Assembly: GCF_000012985.1 (NCBI RefSeq)
Contig: NC_007645.1
Location: forward strand, 1,240,001 to 1,304,000
Reading direction: 5' to 3'
Source: Hahella chejuensis KCTC 2396
Lineage (GTDB): Bacteria > Pseudomonadota > Gammaproteobacteria > Pseudomonadales > Oleiphilaceae
Length of the DNA stretch: 64,000 nucleotides
The notes below the pieces were generated by a model. That model was not told the origin of the DNA. It did no database searches and saw nothing but the letters and a program-made list of their open reading frames with translations. The translations under genes were made by a program, and so were the position numbers. Positions within the stretch are counted from its first letter, which is position 1, and each line of letters begins with the position of its first letter. Of this stretch, positions 30,056 through 38,041 are shown one piece after another.

Positions 30056-30526
30056 TTAGTTATGCGCGCTGAACGTACCGTGAGGGCAGCTTTTCATCAT
30101 TTCCATGAAGTCGTAGTGAGAAATATGCACCAGCTCCTGATGATCGCCGCCTTCCAGATAGAAATCAGGTTCGTAAGCCAGTTGTTCATCCCAGATAGTC
30201 GGCATGCCAAAAGCTTCTCCGACAGCGGGAATGGCTCCTGCGGAACAATCTCCAAACAGGTCGCATAGTTCTTCTTCGCTGGCTAGAGATAATTGGCGTT
30301 TCAGCGTCTGATTGATCTCGCGTAGATTGAGATGATTGGTGGATGGGATTGCGGCTATGACATAGCCTTTTTCATCTTTGAGAACAACTGCTTTCACCAT
30401 TCTTTCCACGGGAACATGCGCAGTTTGCGCGCTAGCGATGGACGTTTCGCTGTATGGATGGGTAATGACCTCATAATTCACGTTATGACTGGTCAGAAAT
30501 CGTTGGAGCGTATTAGAAATAGACAT
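30056..30526 (-). CDS. YbaK/ProX-type aminoacyl-tRNA deacylase
   Basis: A 156-residue stand-alone editing domain of the family that hydrolyses mischarged tRNAs (for example Cys-tRNA-Pro by YbaK, Ala-tRNA-Pro by ProX). The central KAVVLKDEKGYVIAAIP contains the conserved Lys of the editing pocket, and GDCSAGAIPAVGEAFGMPTIWD carries the family GxxxP signature. The N-terminal YEVITHPYSETSIASAQTAHVP is typical. Which tRNA it edits is not determinable here. Some members of this group are annotated only as YbaK/EbsC proteins. Confidence 0.85.
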   Translation of the reverse strand: MSISNTLQRFLTSHNVNYEVITHPYSETSIASAQTAHVPVERMVKAVVLKDEKGYVIAAIPSTNHLNLREINQTLKRQLSLASEEELCDLFGDCSAGAIPAVGEAFGMPTIWDEQLAYEPDFYLEGGDHQELVHISHYDFMEMMKSCPHGTFSAHN

Positions 30527-30931
30527 ACTGTGTCCTCCTCAGCATTACAGCCGCTCGTGGCGGCTTTGTTGCGCATATGGCGGTTTGGCCGTCGGATTCC
30601 GGCGTCGCCCTGCTGTACATCTGATGAAGCTGGTTAAATTATAGCCTCTTGGAGGCGATGGGACCATGACGCCTTGTTTTTGCTAAAAGTCGCCCTCACA
30701 TTCTTTAGCATTGTTTTTCCCGACAATTCAGGCGGACGAAGTCTTTCGTCGCGCCTGGTTTTTATATTAACGTGGCAATGATGTTGGCATGTTGATAATC
30801 AGGCGCATGGATGCGCCTGCGCGGCGGTTAGCCGCGGGAGACAGGGCCTGACATGCGCAGGCCCTGTCGTTTCAGACAAATAGAAGGAAGCTACTTGTCT
30901 GCCTGATTAATATACCGGAGTCATATCTGAC
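30527..30931. other. Hairpin-dense intergenic region before cnoX
   Basis: This 405-bp gap between divergent genes has no protein-coding frame I would accept, but holds six perfect or near-perfect stems: AGCCGC/GCGGCT (30549-30565); a terminator-like hairpin (30729-30763); CAGGCGCAT/ATGCGCCTG (30800-30819); CGCGGC/GCCGCG (30820-30836); ACAGGGCCTG/CAGGCCCTGT (30841-30867); and GACAAATAG/CTACTTGTC (30875-30899, one mismatch). The last four are nearly contiguous and would form the cnoX leader if transcription starts upstream of 30800. Confidence 0.7.
30729..30763 (+). terminator. Plus-strand terminator with no recognised gene upstream
   Basis: CAGGCG-GACGAA pairs with TTCGTC-G-CGCCTG (12 pairs, one bulged G, loop GTCT) followed by GTTTTTAT. 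No plus-strand gene precedes it for the 200 bases back to the ybaK-type start, so it may end a small RNA or mark the end of long antisense transcription. Confidence 0.75.
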
Positions 30932-31795
30932 ATGGCCGAATCCCCCTATATTATCGAAGCGACCTTAGAAAACTTTCAGACGGAAGTGCTGGAAAAATCC
31001 ATGCAAGTTCCTGTGCTGGTGGACTTCTGGGCGGACTGGTGCGCTCCCTGTAAGCAACTTATGCCTATTTTGGAAAAGCTGGCGACGGAATATCAGGGTG
31101 CGTTTATTCTGGCCAAGGTGAATGCAGATCAGCAGCAGGAACTGGCGTCGCACCTGGGGGTGCGTAGTCTGCCTACGGTTAAGCTGGTCCATCAAGGCAA
31201 GTTGGCGGGGGAATTCAGCGGAGCGCAACCGGAATCCAAAGTGCGCGAGTTATTAGGGCGCTATATTCAAAGCCCGGGCGCAGAATTGCGTGAGCAAGCC
31301 CGTGCGCTGGTTGAGCAAGGTCAGGCCGCGCAGGCGCTGGCGATGCTGACTGAGGCTAATCAGGCGGACCCCAACAACATGGAGATTCTGGTGGATATCG
31401 CCGCAGTGAAAGTCGCACTGGGAGAAAAAGACGAAGCGTCGACGATTCTATCCAGTTTACCGGCGGATATTCAGGGGCGCCCGGACGTCAAACAGTTGCT
31501 GGCGCGCATACGCTTTGTTGAAAAGGCCGGCGCTATCGCGCCGCTGGCGGATATTCAGCAACGTTTGCAGGCGAATGCGGCCGACGCCGAAGCGCGCTTT
31601 CAACTCGCTTTGCACGCCATCATGAATAATAAGTTCGAGGATGCGGTAGAAGCCCTGTTGAACCTGATGCAGACGGATCGGAGTTACGGCGATGACGCCG
31701 CCAGGAAAACCCTGATAGAGCTATTCGACATGCTGGGCGCCGCGCATCCTCTAGTGCGGACATACCGTCGCAAGTTATATGCTTTACTCCACTAA
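30932..31795 (+). CDS. cnoX: CnoX/YbbN-type thioredoxin-TPR co-chaperone
   Basis: A thioredoxin domain (1-110) fused to a TPR-like helical domain (about 118-287), the architecture of CnoX (YbbN), which protects substrates from over-oxidation and hands them to GroEL. Unlike E. coli CnoX, which lacks the first cysteine, this protein keeps a full WCAPC site (C37, C40), so it may be redox active. The cis-Pro is in SLPTVKLV. The 287-residue length matches the family. No partner gene is beside it. Confidence 0.88.
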   Translation: MAESPYIIEATLENFQTEVLEKSMQVPVLVDFWADWCAPCKQLMPILEKLATEYQGAFILAKVNADQQQELASHLGVRSLPTVKLVHQGKLAGEFSGAQPESKVRELLGRYIQSPGAELREQARALVEQGQAAQALAMLTEANQADPNNMEILVDIAAVKVALGEKDEASTILSSLPADIQGRPDVKQLLARIRFVEKAGAIAPLADIQQRLQANAADAEARFQLALHAIMNNKFEDAVEALLNLMQTDRSYGDDAARKTLIELFDMLGAAHPLVRTYRRKLYALLH

Positions 31796-31825
31796 GGATG
31801 TACGACGCTGAGAACGGGTCTGAGA

Positions 31826-32173
31826 ATGTTGGATTCAGAACGGAATTACCCGCGTGACATCGACGGCTGCCAGCTATGCCGTCGCGACGTTCCGTCTCTG
31901 ACTCGCCATCATTTGATTCCGAAGACCCTGCACGGCAAGAAAAATATCCGCCGTCAGTATGATCGGGATTATCTCAATAAGGCCATAGTCTGGGTCTGCC
32001 GCCCTTGTCATAGCTTCATCCATGGATTGAAGTCTGAATCCGAGCTGGCGACTTATTACAACAGTCTTGAAAGCCTGCGGGCGCTGCCTGAAGTGCAGGA
32101 GTTTGCGCAGTGGCTCGGCTCCAAGCCAGCCGGTTTCTCGCCCAAGAAAAAGCTGCGTAAGAAAGGGGGCTGA
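31826..32173 (+). CDS. Small HNH-domain protein
   Basis: A 115-residue protein with a zinc-binding HNH endonuclease fold: C15 and C18 (CQLC), the catalytic region RHHLIPK (H28, H29), and CRPCHSFIH (C58, C61, H62, H66). HNH domains cut or nick nucleic acid, but the target here is unknown. The C-terminus is Lys-rich. It follows cnoX by 30 bases on the same strand. Similar short HNH proteins occur as chromosomal genes in many gammaproteobacteria outside mobile elements, and nothing here suggests a phage. Confidence 0.82.
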   Translation: MLDSERNYPRDIDGCQLCRRDVPSLTRHHLIPKTLHGKKNIRRQYDRDYLNKAIVWVCRPCHSFIHGLKSESELATYYNSLESLRALPEVQEFAQWLGSKPAGFSPKKKLRKKGG

Positions 32174-32252
32174 GCCAGGGGAGCGTGACTGCTCGCCAGG
32201 CTTTGCTAAGCTTAAGGATAAACGCCATCTGCATTTCATGATGGGGCCCATT

Positions 32253-33137
32253 ATGAAGTTGATCATTGTTGGAATCGCCTTTTTCGTCTGTCAGATCGCC
32301 TGGGCCGCCGGGCCGTTGAAAGTCATTTTTCCCGCTTCTGAATCCCTGCAGGACACCCGGTTTATCGATTTGGTGGAGATGTTGAAAGTCTCCCTGGATA
32401 AAACCGTGGAGCAATACGGACCTTATTCGCTGGAGGAGACGCCTCTGGCGATGAGCGAAGCCCGCTATCTTGCGGAGTTGGATCGAGGCTCATCCGTCCT
32501 TAATGTGGCCTGGAGCTCCACCTCGGAGGAGAAAGAGCGCTTGATGCGCCCCATCCGCATTCCTTTGCGCAAAGGGCTGCTTGGTTATCGCATCAGCTTG
32601 ATTACAGAGGAAACTCAGGCCAAGTTCGACACCCTGGAAAATCTCTCTGATCTGCGCTTATTAAGCATTGGACAAGGCCTGGGCTGGGGCGATATTCAGG
32701 TTTACGAGAAGAACGGCTTTCATGTGGTGACGGCCAGCAGTTACGAAGGCTTGTTCAAGATGCTGGCGCAACGTCGGTTTGATCATTTCCCTCGGGGCGT
32801 GAACGAAATTTTCGCCGAGTATCAGGCCCGGCGGGATTATTTGTCGCAAATTCAGATTGAGCGGCGTACGCTGATCTACTATCCCTGGCCCTACTATTTC
32901 TTTGTTTCCAAACAGCACCCCAAACTGGCTGAACGCATTGAGCGGGGACTGAATATCATGATCGCCGATAAGACGTTTGATCAGATTTTCCTCAAGCATC
33001 ATGGCGATTCCATCAATAAAGCGCATCTATCCGAGCGTCGCGCTTTCGTTATCAAAAACCCGTTTTTGCCGAAGGAGACGCCGGTTCGACGCAAAGAGCT
33101 CTGGTATGATCCGCTAAATCTAATGTCGCAGATTTAA
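32253..33137 (+). CDS. Orphan periplasmic solute-binding-like protein (paralogue of 50605-51519)
   Basis: A 294-residue exported protein of the bacterial extracellular solute-binding (type II) fold, judged from layout rather than a single motif. I start it at ATG 32253, which gives a standard signal peptide (MKLIIVGIAFFVCQIAWA); the longer frame back to 32067 runs inside the HNH gene. Landmarks are LMRPIRIPLRKGLLGYRI, SIGQGLGWGDIQVYEKNG and YYFFVSKQHPKLAERIERGL. No ABC permease of the import type is adjacent: the neighbouring ABC operon is of the MacB export type and runs the other way. It could be a sensor or scavenging protein; ligand unknown. Confidence 0.75.
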   Translation: MKLIIVGIAFFVCQIAWAAGPLKVIFPASESLQDTRFIDLVEMLKVSLDKTVEQYGPYSLEETPLAMSEARYLAELDRGSSVLNVAWSSTSEEKERLMRPIRIPLRKGLLGYRISLITEETQAKFDTLENLSDLRLLSIGQGLGWGDIQVYEKNGFHVVTASSYEGLFKMLAQRRFDHFPRGVNEIFAEYQARRDYLSQIQIERRTLIYYPWPYYFFVSKQHPKLAERIERGLNIMIADKTFDQIFLKHHGDSINKAHLSERRAFVIKNPFLPKETPVRRKELWYDPLNLMSQI

Positions 33138-33143
33138 TATCGA

Positions 33144-34340
33144 TTACTCCGTTCTAAGCGCATCAATCGGGTTCAGGCGCGAAGCCTGTAGCGCCGGAAC
33201 GACGCCCGCGATAAGCCCAATCAGCGAAGACAGCAGTAACGCGATTAACAGAAACGGAATATGTGGACGGATAGGGAACTCGGGGGCGAACAGGAAAGCC
33301 AGCGCCGTGACGCCTCCCATAAGCAGCAGCCCGCATATCCCGCCTATGGTCGACAGCGTGACAGCCTCCGCCAGAAACAGACTCAACACTTGCGCGCGAG
33401 TGGCGCCCAGAGCCCGCAGCAACCCGATTTCGCTGGTGCGCTCTCTCACGCTGGTGGTCATGGTCGTAAGGATGCCGACGCCGCCGACCAACAGGGAGAT
33501 GGAGCCAAGCAAACCGACGGCGAGCGTCAATACCGATAAAATGCTGTTCAGACTGGTGAGCATCTGATCCTGAGTGATCAACGTAAAGTCCTCGCGGCCG
33601 TGGCGTTGAATCAGCATCTTTTTAATAAGGGCGGACATGTAGGTGGAGTCCGTGGCGGGGGAGAAGATGACGTCAATCTCCATCAGTCCTTCGCGATTGA
33701 AGAGATCCAGCGCCAGGTCGGCGGGGATATAGGCGGTGTCGTCGAGGTCGAACCCCAGCATATCTCCCTTGGGTTCAATCACCCCTATCACACGGAACCG
33801 CATGCCGCCGATGCGGATAAGCTGACCCAACGGGCTTTCACCTTGAAACAGCTCCTGCTTAACCTTGTGGCCAATCACCGCATAGGGGCTGGAGCGCGCA
33901 TCATTATTGCGAGGCAAAAAGCGACCCTGCGCCACAGCGAAGCGCCAGGCCGCGGGCATATCCGCGCTGACCCCGAAGATATCTACATTGCGGGCGCGCT
34001 GTTTGTACTCCAGGGCTCCGGCCCCTTGCACCACTGGAACCACATATTCCACGTAAGGCGCCTGACGCAGAGCTTCCGCATCCTGTATTGATAGAGGACG
34101 CACGGTGCTGAGAATGCCCCCCATACCGCCGGTTATATTTCTACCCGGGTTAATCGCGATAATGCGGGCGCCGAACTGGGAAAACTCATCCATGACATAA
34201 CTGCGCACTCCTTCTCCGATGGAGGTGAGCAACGCCACTGCGGCGATGCCGATAGTGATGCCGAGGGAAGTGAGCACCGCGCGGGTGCGGCCAAAGTTGA
34301 TGGTGCGGGTCACCATTTTCAGTAAGTCCGGCGCTTTCAT
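33144..34340 (-). CDS. MacB-type ABC transporter permease (second)
   Basis: A 398-residue permease with one N-terminal membrane helix (about 20-40), a large periplasmic MacB-PCD domain (about 45-235), and three C-terminal helices in an FtsX domain (about 270-395). It ends in VVPALQASRLNPIDALRTE, the typical MacB/LolC terminus. Such permeases move substrate from the periplasm or outer leaflet outwards by mechanotransmission. It is last in a four-gene minus-strand operon (adaptor, ATPase, two permeases); one base separates it from its upstream partner. Substrate is unknown. Confidence 0.9.
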   Translation of the reverse strand: MKAPDLLKMVTRTINFGRTRAVLTSLGITIGIAAVALLTSIGEGVRSYVMDEFSQFGARIIAINPGRNITGGMGGILSTVRPLSIQDAEALRQAPYVEYVVPVVQGAGALEYKQRARNVDIFGVSADMPAAWRFAVAQGRFLPRNNDARSSPYAVIGHKVKQELFQGESPLGQLIRIGGMRFRVIGVIEPKGDMLGFDLDDTAYIPADLALDLFNREGLMEIDVIFSPATDSTYMSALIKKMLIQRHGREDFTLITQDQMLTSLNSILSVLTLAVGLLGSISLLVGGVGILTTMTTSVRERTSEIGLLRALGATRAQVLSLFLAEAVTLSTIGGICGLLLMGGVTALAFLFAPEFPIRPHIPFLLIALLLSSLIGLIAGVVPALQASRLNPIDALRTE

Positions 34341-34341
34341 A

Positions 34342-35556
34342 TCAGGGGCCCTGCTTATGCGTCAGCGCTTCGACTGGCGCCAGGGCGGCGGCTTTGCGTG
34401 CGGGAAGGTAGGCGAAAAGCAGGGCGGTGACAATCGCGACGCTCACTGCCGCAATTTTCACCCATACTGGCGAGCCTAATGGAATCTGGTCGTAGAGCAG
34501 GCGCCCCGTCGCTAATAAGGTCTCGCTTATTAAGAGCCCGATCAGACTTCCAATTATCGCCAGCAATAGCGCCTCACTGAGAAATAACCGGCGGACGGTG
34601 GCGGCGCTGGCGCCAAGCGCTTTCAACAGTCCTATTTCCGCTGTGCGTTGACTGACGCTGATCAGCATGACGTTCATAATCAGCACCCCCGCCACGGCCA
34701 GGCTGATCCCGGCGATGCCGCCTACCGCCAGGGTCAGCGTGCGCAGAATCTCATCGAAGGAAGACAGTAACGCGTCTTGCGTGATCAGCGTGACGTCTTC
34801 CTCGCCATCATGTCTTTCCTTGATGATGCTGAGAATAGCGTTGCGAGTGGACTTCAGTTCCCGCTCGGAGCGGACTTCCGCAAACAGTCGAAACAACCCC
34901 TCCTGATTGAACAGCATCTGGGCGCTGGCGACGGGGATCAGCATCGCTTCATCAAAGTTCAAGCCCATGGCGACGCCTTTGCTCTCCAGGATGCCGATTA
35001 CTCGAAAGCGGCGATCGCCGGCGCGCACCCATTGGCCCAGAGCGGGCTCAGGGCCGAATAGCTCTCGTTTGAGCGTTTGGCCCAGCACGCAGACGGCGTC
35101 GGCGAATGTCGGGTCTCCCGGCGGTAACGCCCGTCCTTGCAAAAGGCTCAGTTTGCGGATAGAGAAGAAATCCTGGGTGGTTCCCACGACGAAACTTTCC
35201 CGCAGTCGGCTTTGATAAGACAGTTCCGCCATGCCGGCGATAAGGGGCGCGGCGCGGTTGATGGCGGAAAGCCGCGTCAGAGCCTGCATGTCCTCCAAGG
35301 TTAGATCCCGTGGGGCTTCGCCGGTGATCGGCGGCATGCCGCCAGTGGTTTCTTTCTTGCCGGGCATGATGATCAGCGTATTTTTGCCGAGAAAGCTGAA
35401 CTCGCCCAGGACAAACAGGCGCGCGCCTTCTCCGAGCCCGGTCAGCAGGTTAACCGCCGCCACGCCGATAATGAGAGCGAGCATCAGCATCAGAGTGCGA
35501 AAACGATGCCCAATCATGACTTGAATGTTGAAGCGGGCTAAGTCCATGGCGCGCAT
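34342..35556 (-). CDS. MacB-type ABC transporter permease (first)
   Basis: A 404-residue permease of the same architecture as the following gene: N-terminal helix (about 18-40), periplasmic domain, then FtsX helices (about 275-400) and the terminal LPARKAAALAPVEALTHK. The two permeases resemble each other along their length (for example IGVxxxKGxxxGxxxD and the TLAVGxxGxISLxVxGV segment), which points to an ancient duplication and a heterodimeric transporter. It lies two bases after the ATPase. Confidence 0.9.
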   Translation of the reverse strand: MRAMDLARFNIQVMIGHRFRTLMLMLALIIGVAAVNLLTGLGEGARLFVLGEFSFLGKNTLIIMPGKKETTGGMPPITGEAPRDLTLEDMQALTRLSAINRAAPLIAGMAELSYQSRLRESFVVGTTQDFFSIRKLSLLQGRALPPGDPTFADAVCVLGQTLKRELFGPEPALGQWVRAGDRRFRVIGILESKGVAMGLNFDEAMLIPVASAQMLFNQEGLFRLFAEVRSERELKSTRNAILSIIKERHDGEEDVTLITQDALLSSFDEILRTLTLAVGGIAGISLAVAGVLIMNVMLISVSQRTAEIGLLKALGASAATVRRLFLSEALLLAIIGSLIGLLISETLLATGRLLYDQIPLGSPVWVKIAAVSVAIVTALLFAYLPARKAAALAPVEALTHKQGP

Positions 35557-35558
35557 GG

Positions 35559-36305
35559 CTAGTCGCTCACGTTTCTTTGGCGTACGTCACTCTGAATGCG
35601 GCCGTCCACCATACGCAGCTGACGCCTGGCGCGTTTGCCCAGTTCAACATCATGAGTGACCACGACCAGGGTAATACCCTGAGCGTTCAACTCTTCCAGC
35701 AAGGTAACGACATCGGCGCCGGATTGGGTGTCCAGATTCCCGGTCGGCTCATCCGCGAGGAGCAGCTTGGGCTTCATGATGATCGCCCTGCCGATGGCCA
35801 CTCGTTGTCGTTGTCCGCCAGACAACTGATTGGGCAGGTGACTGGCGCGGTCGGTCAGTCCCAGTCGCTCCAGCATGTCGGACACCATGCGCGCGCGTTC
35901 TTTGGGCGCCGCGCCGGCGAGAACCAGCGGCAACTCAATGTTCTCCCGTGCGCTCATGCGGGGGATAAGGTGATAGGACTGAAACACGAATCCGATATTC
36001 TGCTGACGCAAGCGCGCCCGCTTTTCCTCGCTGAGATCCTGGGTGGGGTCTCCATTCAACAAATAGGCGCCGGCGTCAGGACGATCCAGAAGCCCAAGAA
36101 TATTCAGCAGGGTTGACTTGCCGGAGCCGGAAGGACCCATGACGGAGACGTATTCGCCAGCCAGCAGCTGCAGGCTTACCGCATCCAGGGCCTTGACGGT
36201 TTGTTCGCCGAGTTGGAAATGGCGATTGACCTCATGCAAGGCGACGACAGGCGCCGCCGGCTTTGATTGCAATGGGGGCGTTGACGGATGCTTCGCGGCG
36301 CTCAT
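35559..36305 (-). CDS. ABC transporter ATPase, MacB/LolD type
   Basis: A 248-residue ATPase with Walker A GPSGSGKSTL (about 57-66), Q-loop, signature LSGGQRQRVAIGRA, Walker B LLLADEPTGNLD and switch VVVTHD. The GNLD D-loop is typical of the LolD/MacB/FtsE group. A 20-residue Pro/Ala-rich N-terminal extension precedes the domain. The ATG overlaps the adaptor stop (ATGA). Confidence 0.94.
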   Translation of the reverse strand: MSAAKHPSTPPLQSKPAAPVVALHEVNRHFQLGEQTVKALDAVSLQLLAGEYVSVMGPSGSGKSTLLNILGLLDRPDAGAYLLNGDPTQDLSEEKRARLRQQNIGFVFQSYHLIPRMSARENIELPLVLAGAAPKERARMVSDMLERLGLTDRASHLPNQLSGGQRQRVAIGRAIIMKPKLLLADEPTGNLDTQSGADVVTLLEELNAQGITLVVVTHDVELGKRARRQLRMVDGRIQSDVRQRNVSD

Positions 36306-37435
36306 GGTTGCGGACGCACCTGCGCGCCGTCTTCCGCTCCTTCCTGACCGAGTGCGGCGAGGACGCGATCGCCTTCATTCAAACCGCTTACAACCTCTGT
36401 GTACACCCAATTGCCGATCCCGCCCTGGAAGGCGACTTTATGCAGGCTTTGGTCGTTCGGATCGAATTTGAGGACGGCGTCGCCTTCCAGAATCATCTCG
36501 GTGGGGAGACGCAATACATTATCCCGGCTGTCGATAATGACTTCGATGTCCGCGCTGTAGCCCACCAGTAAGTTCATGTCCTCGGGAAATTCATTGATCT
36601 CCACTTCCACATCGACGGTGCGCGCCTGCTTTTCGTATTCCTGCACATAAGGCGCGACCCGCGTCACCTTCGCTTGCAGGGCGCGGCCGCGAAAGGCGTC
36701 CAGCGTCACGCGCGCCGGCATGCCGACTTTGATGCGCGCTGTGTCGACTTCATCAATGGGCGCGCGGACATACAAGCAGCTATCGTCTATGAGGTCGACG
36801 GCAGGCGGAGTGGGTACGCCGGGCGGTGAGGGCGTTACATATTCGCCAATCTCGCCATTGATTTCGGCAATGACGCCGCTGAACGGAGCCCGTAATGCGC
36901 TGCGCTCCAACTGCGCCGCCTGCAGCGCCACCACAGCCTGGCTTTCTTCAATTTGCGCGGCGGCGGCCTTACAGGCGAGGGCGGACATCCCCGCCTGGGT
37001 GCGGGCGGCGTCCAGAATATCTTCGGAGGATAATTTCTTGCTGGCCAGGGTTTGTTGGCGCTGCAGTTCTCTTTGATCCCGCTCGGCGCCGAAACAGATT
37101 TCCGCCTTTTTACGTTCCGCAATGGATAATCCGGCGCGGGCCTGATCATGGAGCGCGCGCAGATCTTTGTTCCATAGTTCCAACAGCAATTGTCCGGATT
37201 GGACCCTGTCTCCCGCCTTGACGTGGAGAACGGATACCGCGCCGCCGGTAGGCATGGACAGTTTGGAGCGTTGACAGGCGCGCACGGCGCCCGCGCGGGT
37301 GTTCGCCACGGTGCTTTCCACGGAACCTTTGCTGAGCGAGTGCAGAGATACCGGCAATGGTTGCGGACGCCATTTCCAATAGCCCAGCCCCAATATCAAC
37401 GCCGCAGCAATCAGCGTTATCAAAGCCTTTTTCAC
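36302..37435 (-). CDS. HlyD-family periplasmic adaptor of the MacB-like transporter
   Basis: A membrane fusion protein linking the inner-membrane pump to an outer-membrane channel. I start it at GTG 37435 (377 residues), which has AGGGGGAG just upstream and puts a membrane anchor at residues 3-22; the frame reaches back to 37528. The order is lipoyl-like half (MPTGGAVSVLHVKAGDRVQSGQLLLELWN), helical hairpin (about 90-180), second lipoyl half (LRAPFSGVIAEINGEIGEYV), beta-barrel and membrane-proximal domain. No TolC-like gene is in the operon, so a shared channel is likely. It is first in the operon. Confidence 0.9.
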   Translation of the reverse strand: MKKALITLIAAALILGLGYWKWRPQPLPVSLHSLSKGSVESTVANTRAGAVRACQRSKLSMPTGGAVSVLHVKAGDRVQSGQLLLELWNKDLRALHDQARAGLSIAERKKAEICFGAERDQRELQRQQTLASKKLSSEDILDAARTQAGMSALACKAAAAQIEESQAVVALQAAQLERSALRAPFSGVIAEINGEIGEYVTPSPPGVPTPPAVDLIDDSCLYVRAPIDEVDTARIKVGMPARVTLDAFRGRALQAKVTRVAPYVQEYEKQARTVDVEVEINEFPEDMNLLVGYSADIEVIIDSRDNVLRLPTEMILEGDAVLKFDPNDQSLHKVAFQGGIGNWVYTEVVSGLNEGDRVLAALGQEGAEDGAQVRPQP

Positions 37436-37697
37436 TACTCCCCCTGTGTCGCTGGCGCGGATTCGCCGGTCAATGACGTAGAGGCCATTGTGTCCGAACG
37501 TCCATGCGCTTAACCCGATACAAATCAAGTTAGCACTGAATTGGCGTTGGCGTAGGGTCTGCTAATCTTTAGTATATGCAGGCTCGATGAAAAAGGGCCA
37601 AGGCGCGACGCGAAGGGCTGGAGCGACAGACCTGAGAATGGAATTCATGCGCCAGCGTTGCGTACATTCCATAAAGCTGGCGAAACCGGAGGGTGCG

Positions 37698-38039
37698 ATG
37701 AGCGATGCTCATGAGCATGATGGTCGACGCAGTCCCAGACGGACCGCGTCATGGCGAACGATAGTCAAAACCCCCGACAAAAAGATGTATATGGGCAGAA
37801 TCGATAACGTGTCCGCTCACGGCTATCTGTTTGAGTTTCCCATTCCAGTGCAGGTCGGCGCAACGCTGATCATGAAAGTAGAGATCGTTCATCACGCCAA
37901 GCGTTGGGAGAGCATTGCGTCAGTTATCGTGCGACACGTCGTCGTACGCACATCGTCCTATCTGGTTGGGGTGGAGATCACTGATATCGATGACGAAACG
38001 GCCCATTTTCTTAACGAATACGCTAACGGGCAAATGTAG
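37698..38039 (+). CDS. PilZ-domain protein, putative c-di-GMP receptor
   Basis: A 113-residue protein. ATG 37698 with GGAGGG upstream is preferred over the longer frame from 37587. It carries the two PilZ signatures for cyclic-di-GMP binding, RxxxR (R10-R14 or R11-R15 in RRSPRR) and NxSxxG (N37-S39-G42 in DNVSAHG), followed by beta-barrel strands. A single-domain PilZ protein normally acts as an adaptor in motility, biofilm or polysaccharide control; its target is not evident from neighbours. Confidence 0.8.
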   Translation: MSDAHEHDGRRSPRRTASWRTIVKTPDKKMYMGRIDNVSAHGYLFEFPIPVQVGATLIMKVEIVHHAKRWESIASVIVRHVVVRTSSYLVGVEITDIDDETAHFLNEYANGQM

Positions 38040-38041
38040 CC

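Noticed and set aside
31826-32173. HNH gene as part of a phage or homing element
   Set aside because: No integrase, terminase, repeats or intron structure around it; flanking genes are chromosomal.
33144-37435. Operon as a LolCDE lipoprotein-release system
   Set aside because: An HlyD-type adaptor is present and the permeases carry MacB-type periplasmic domains, so an efflux-type exporter fits better.
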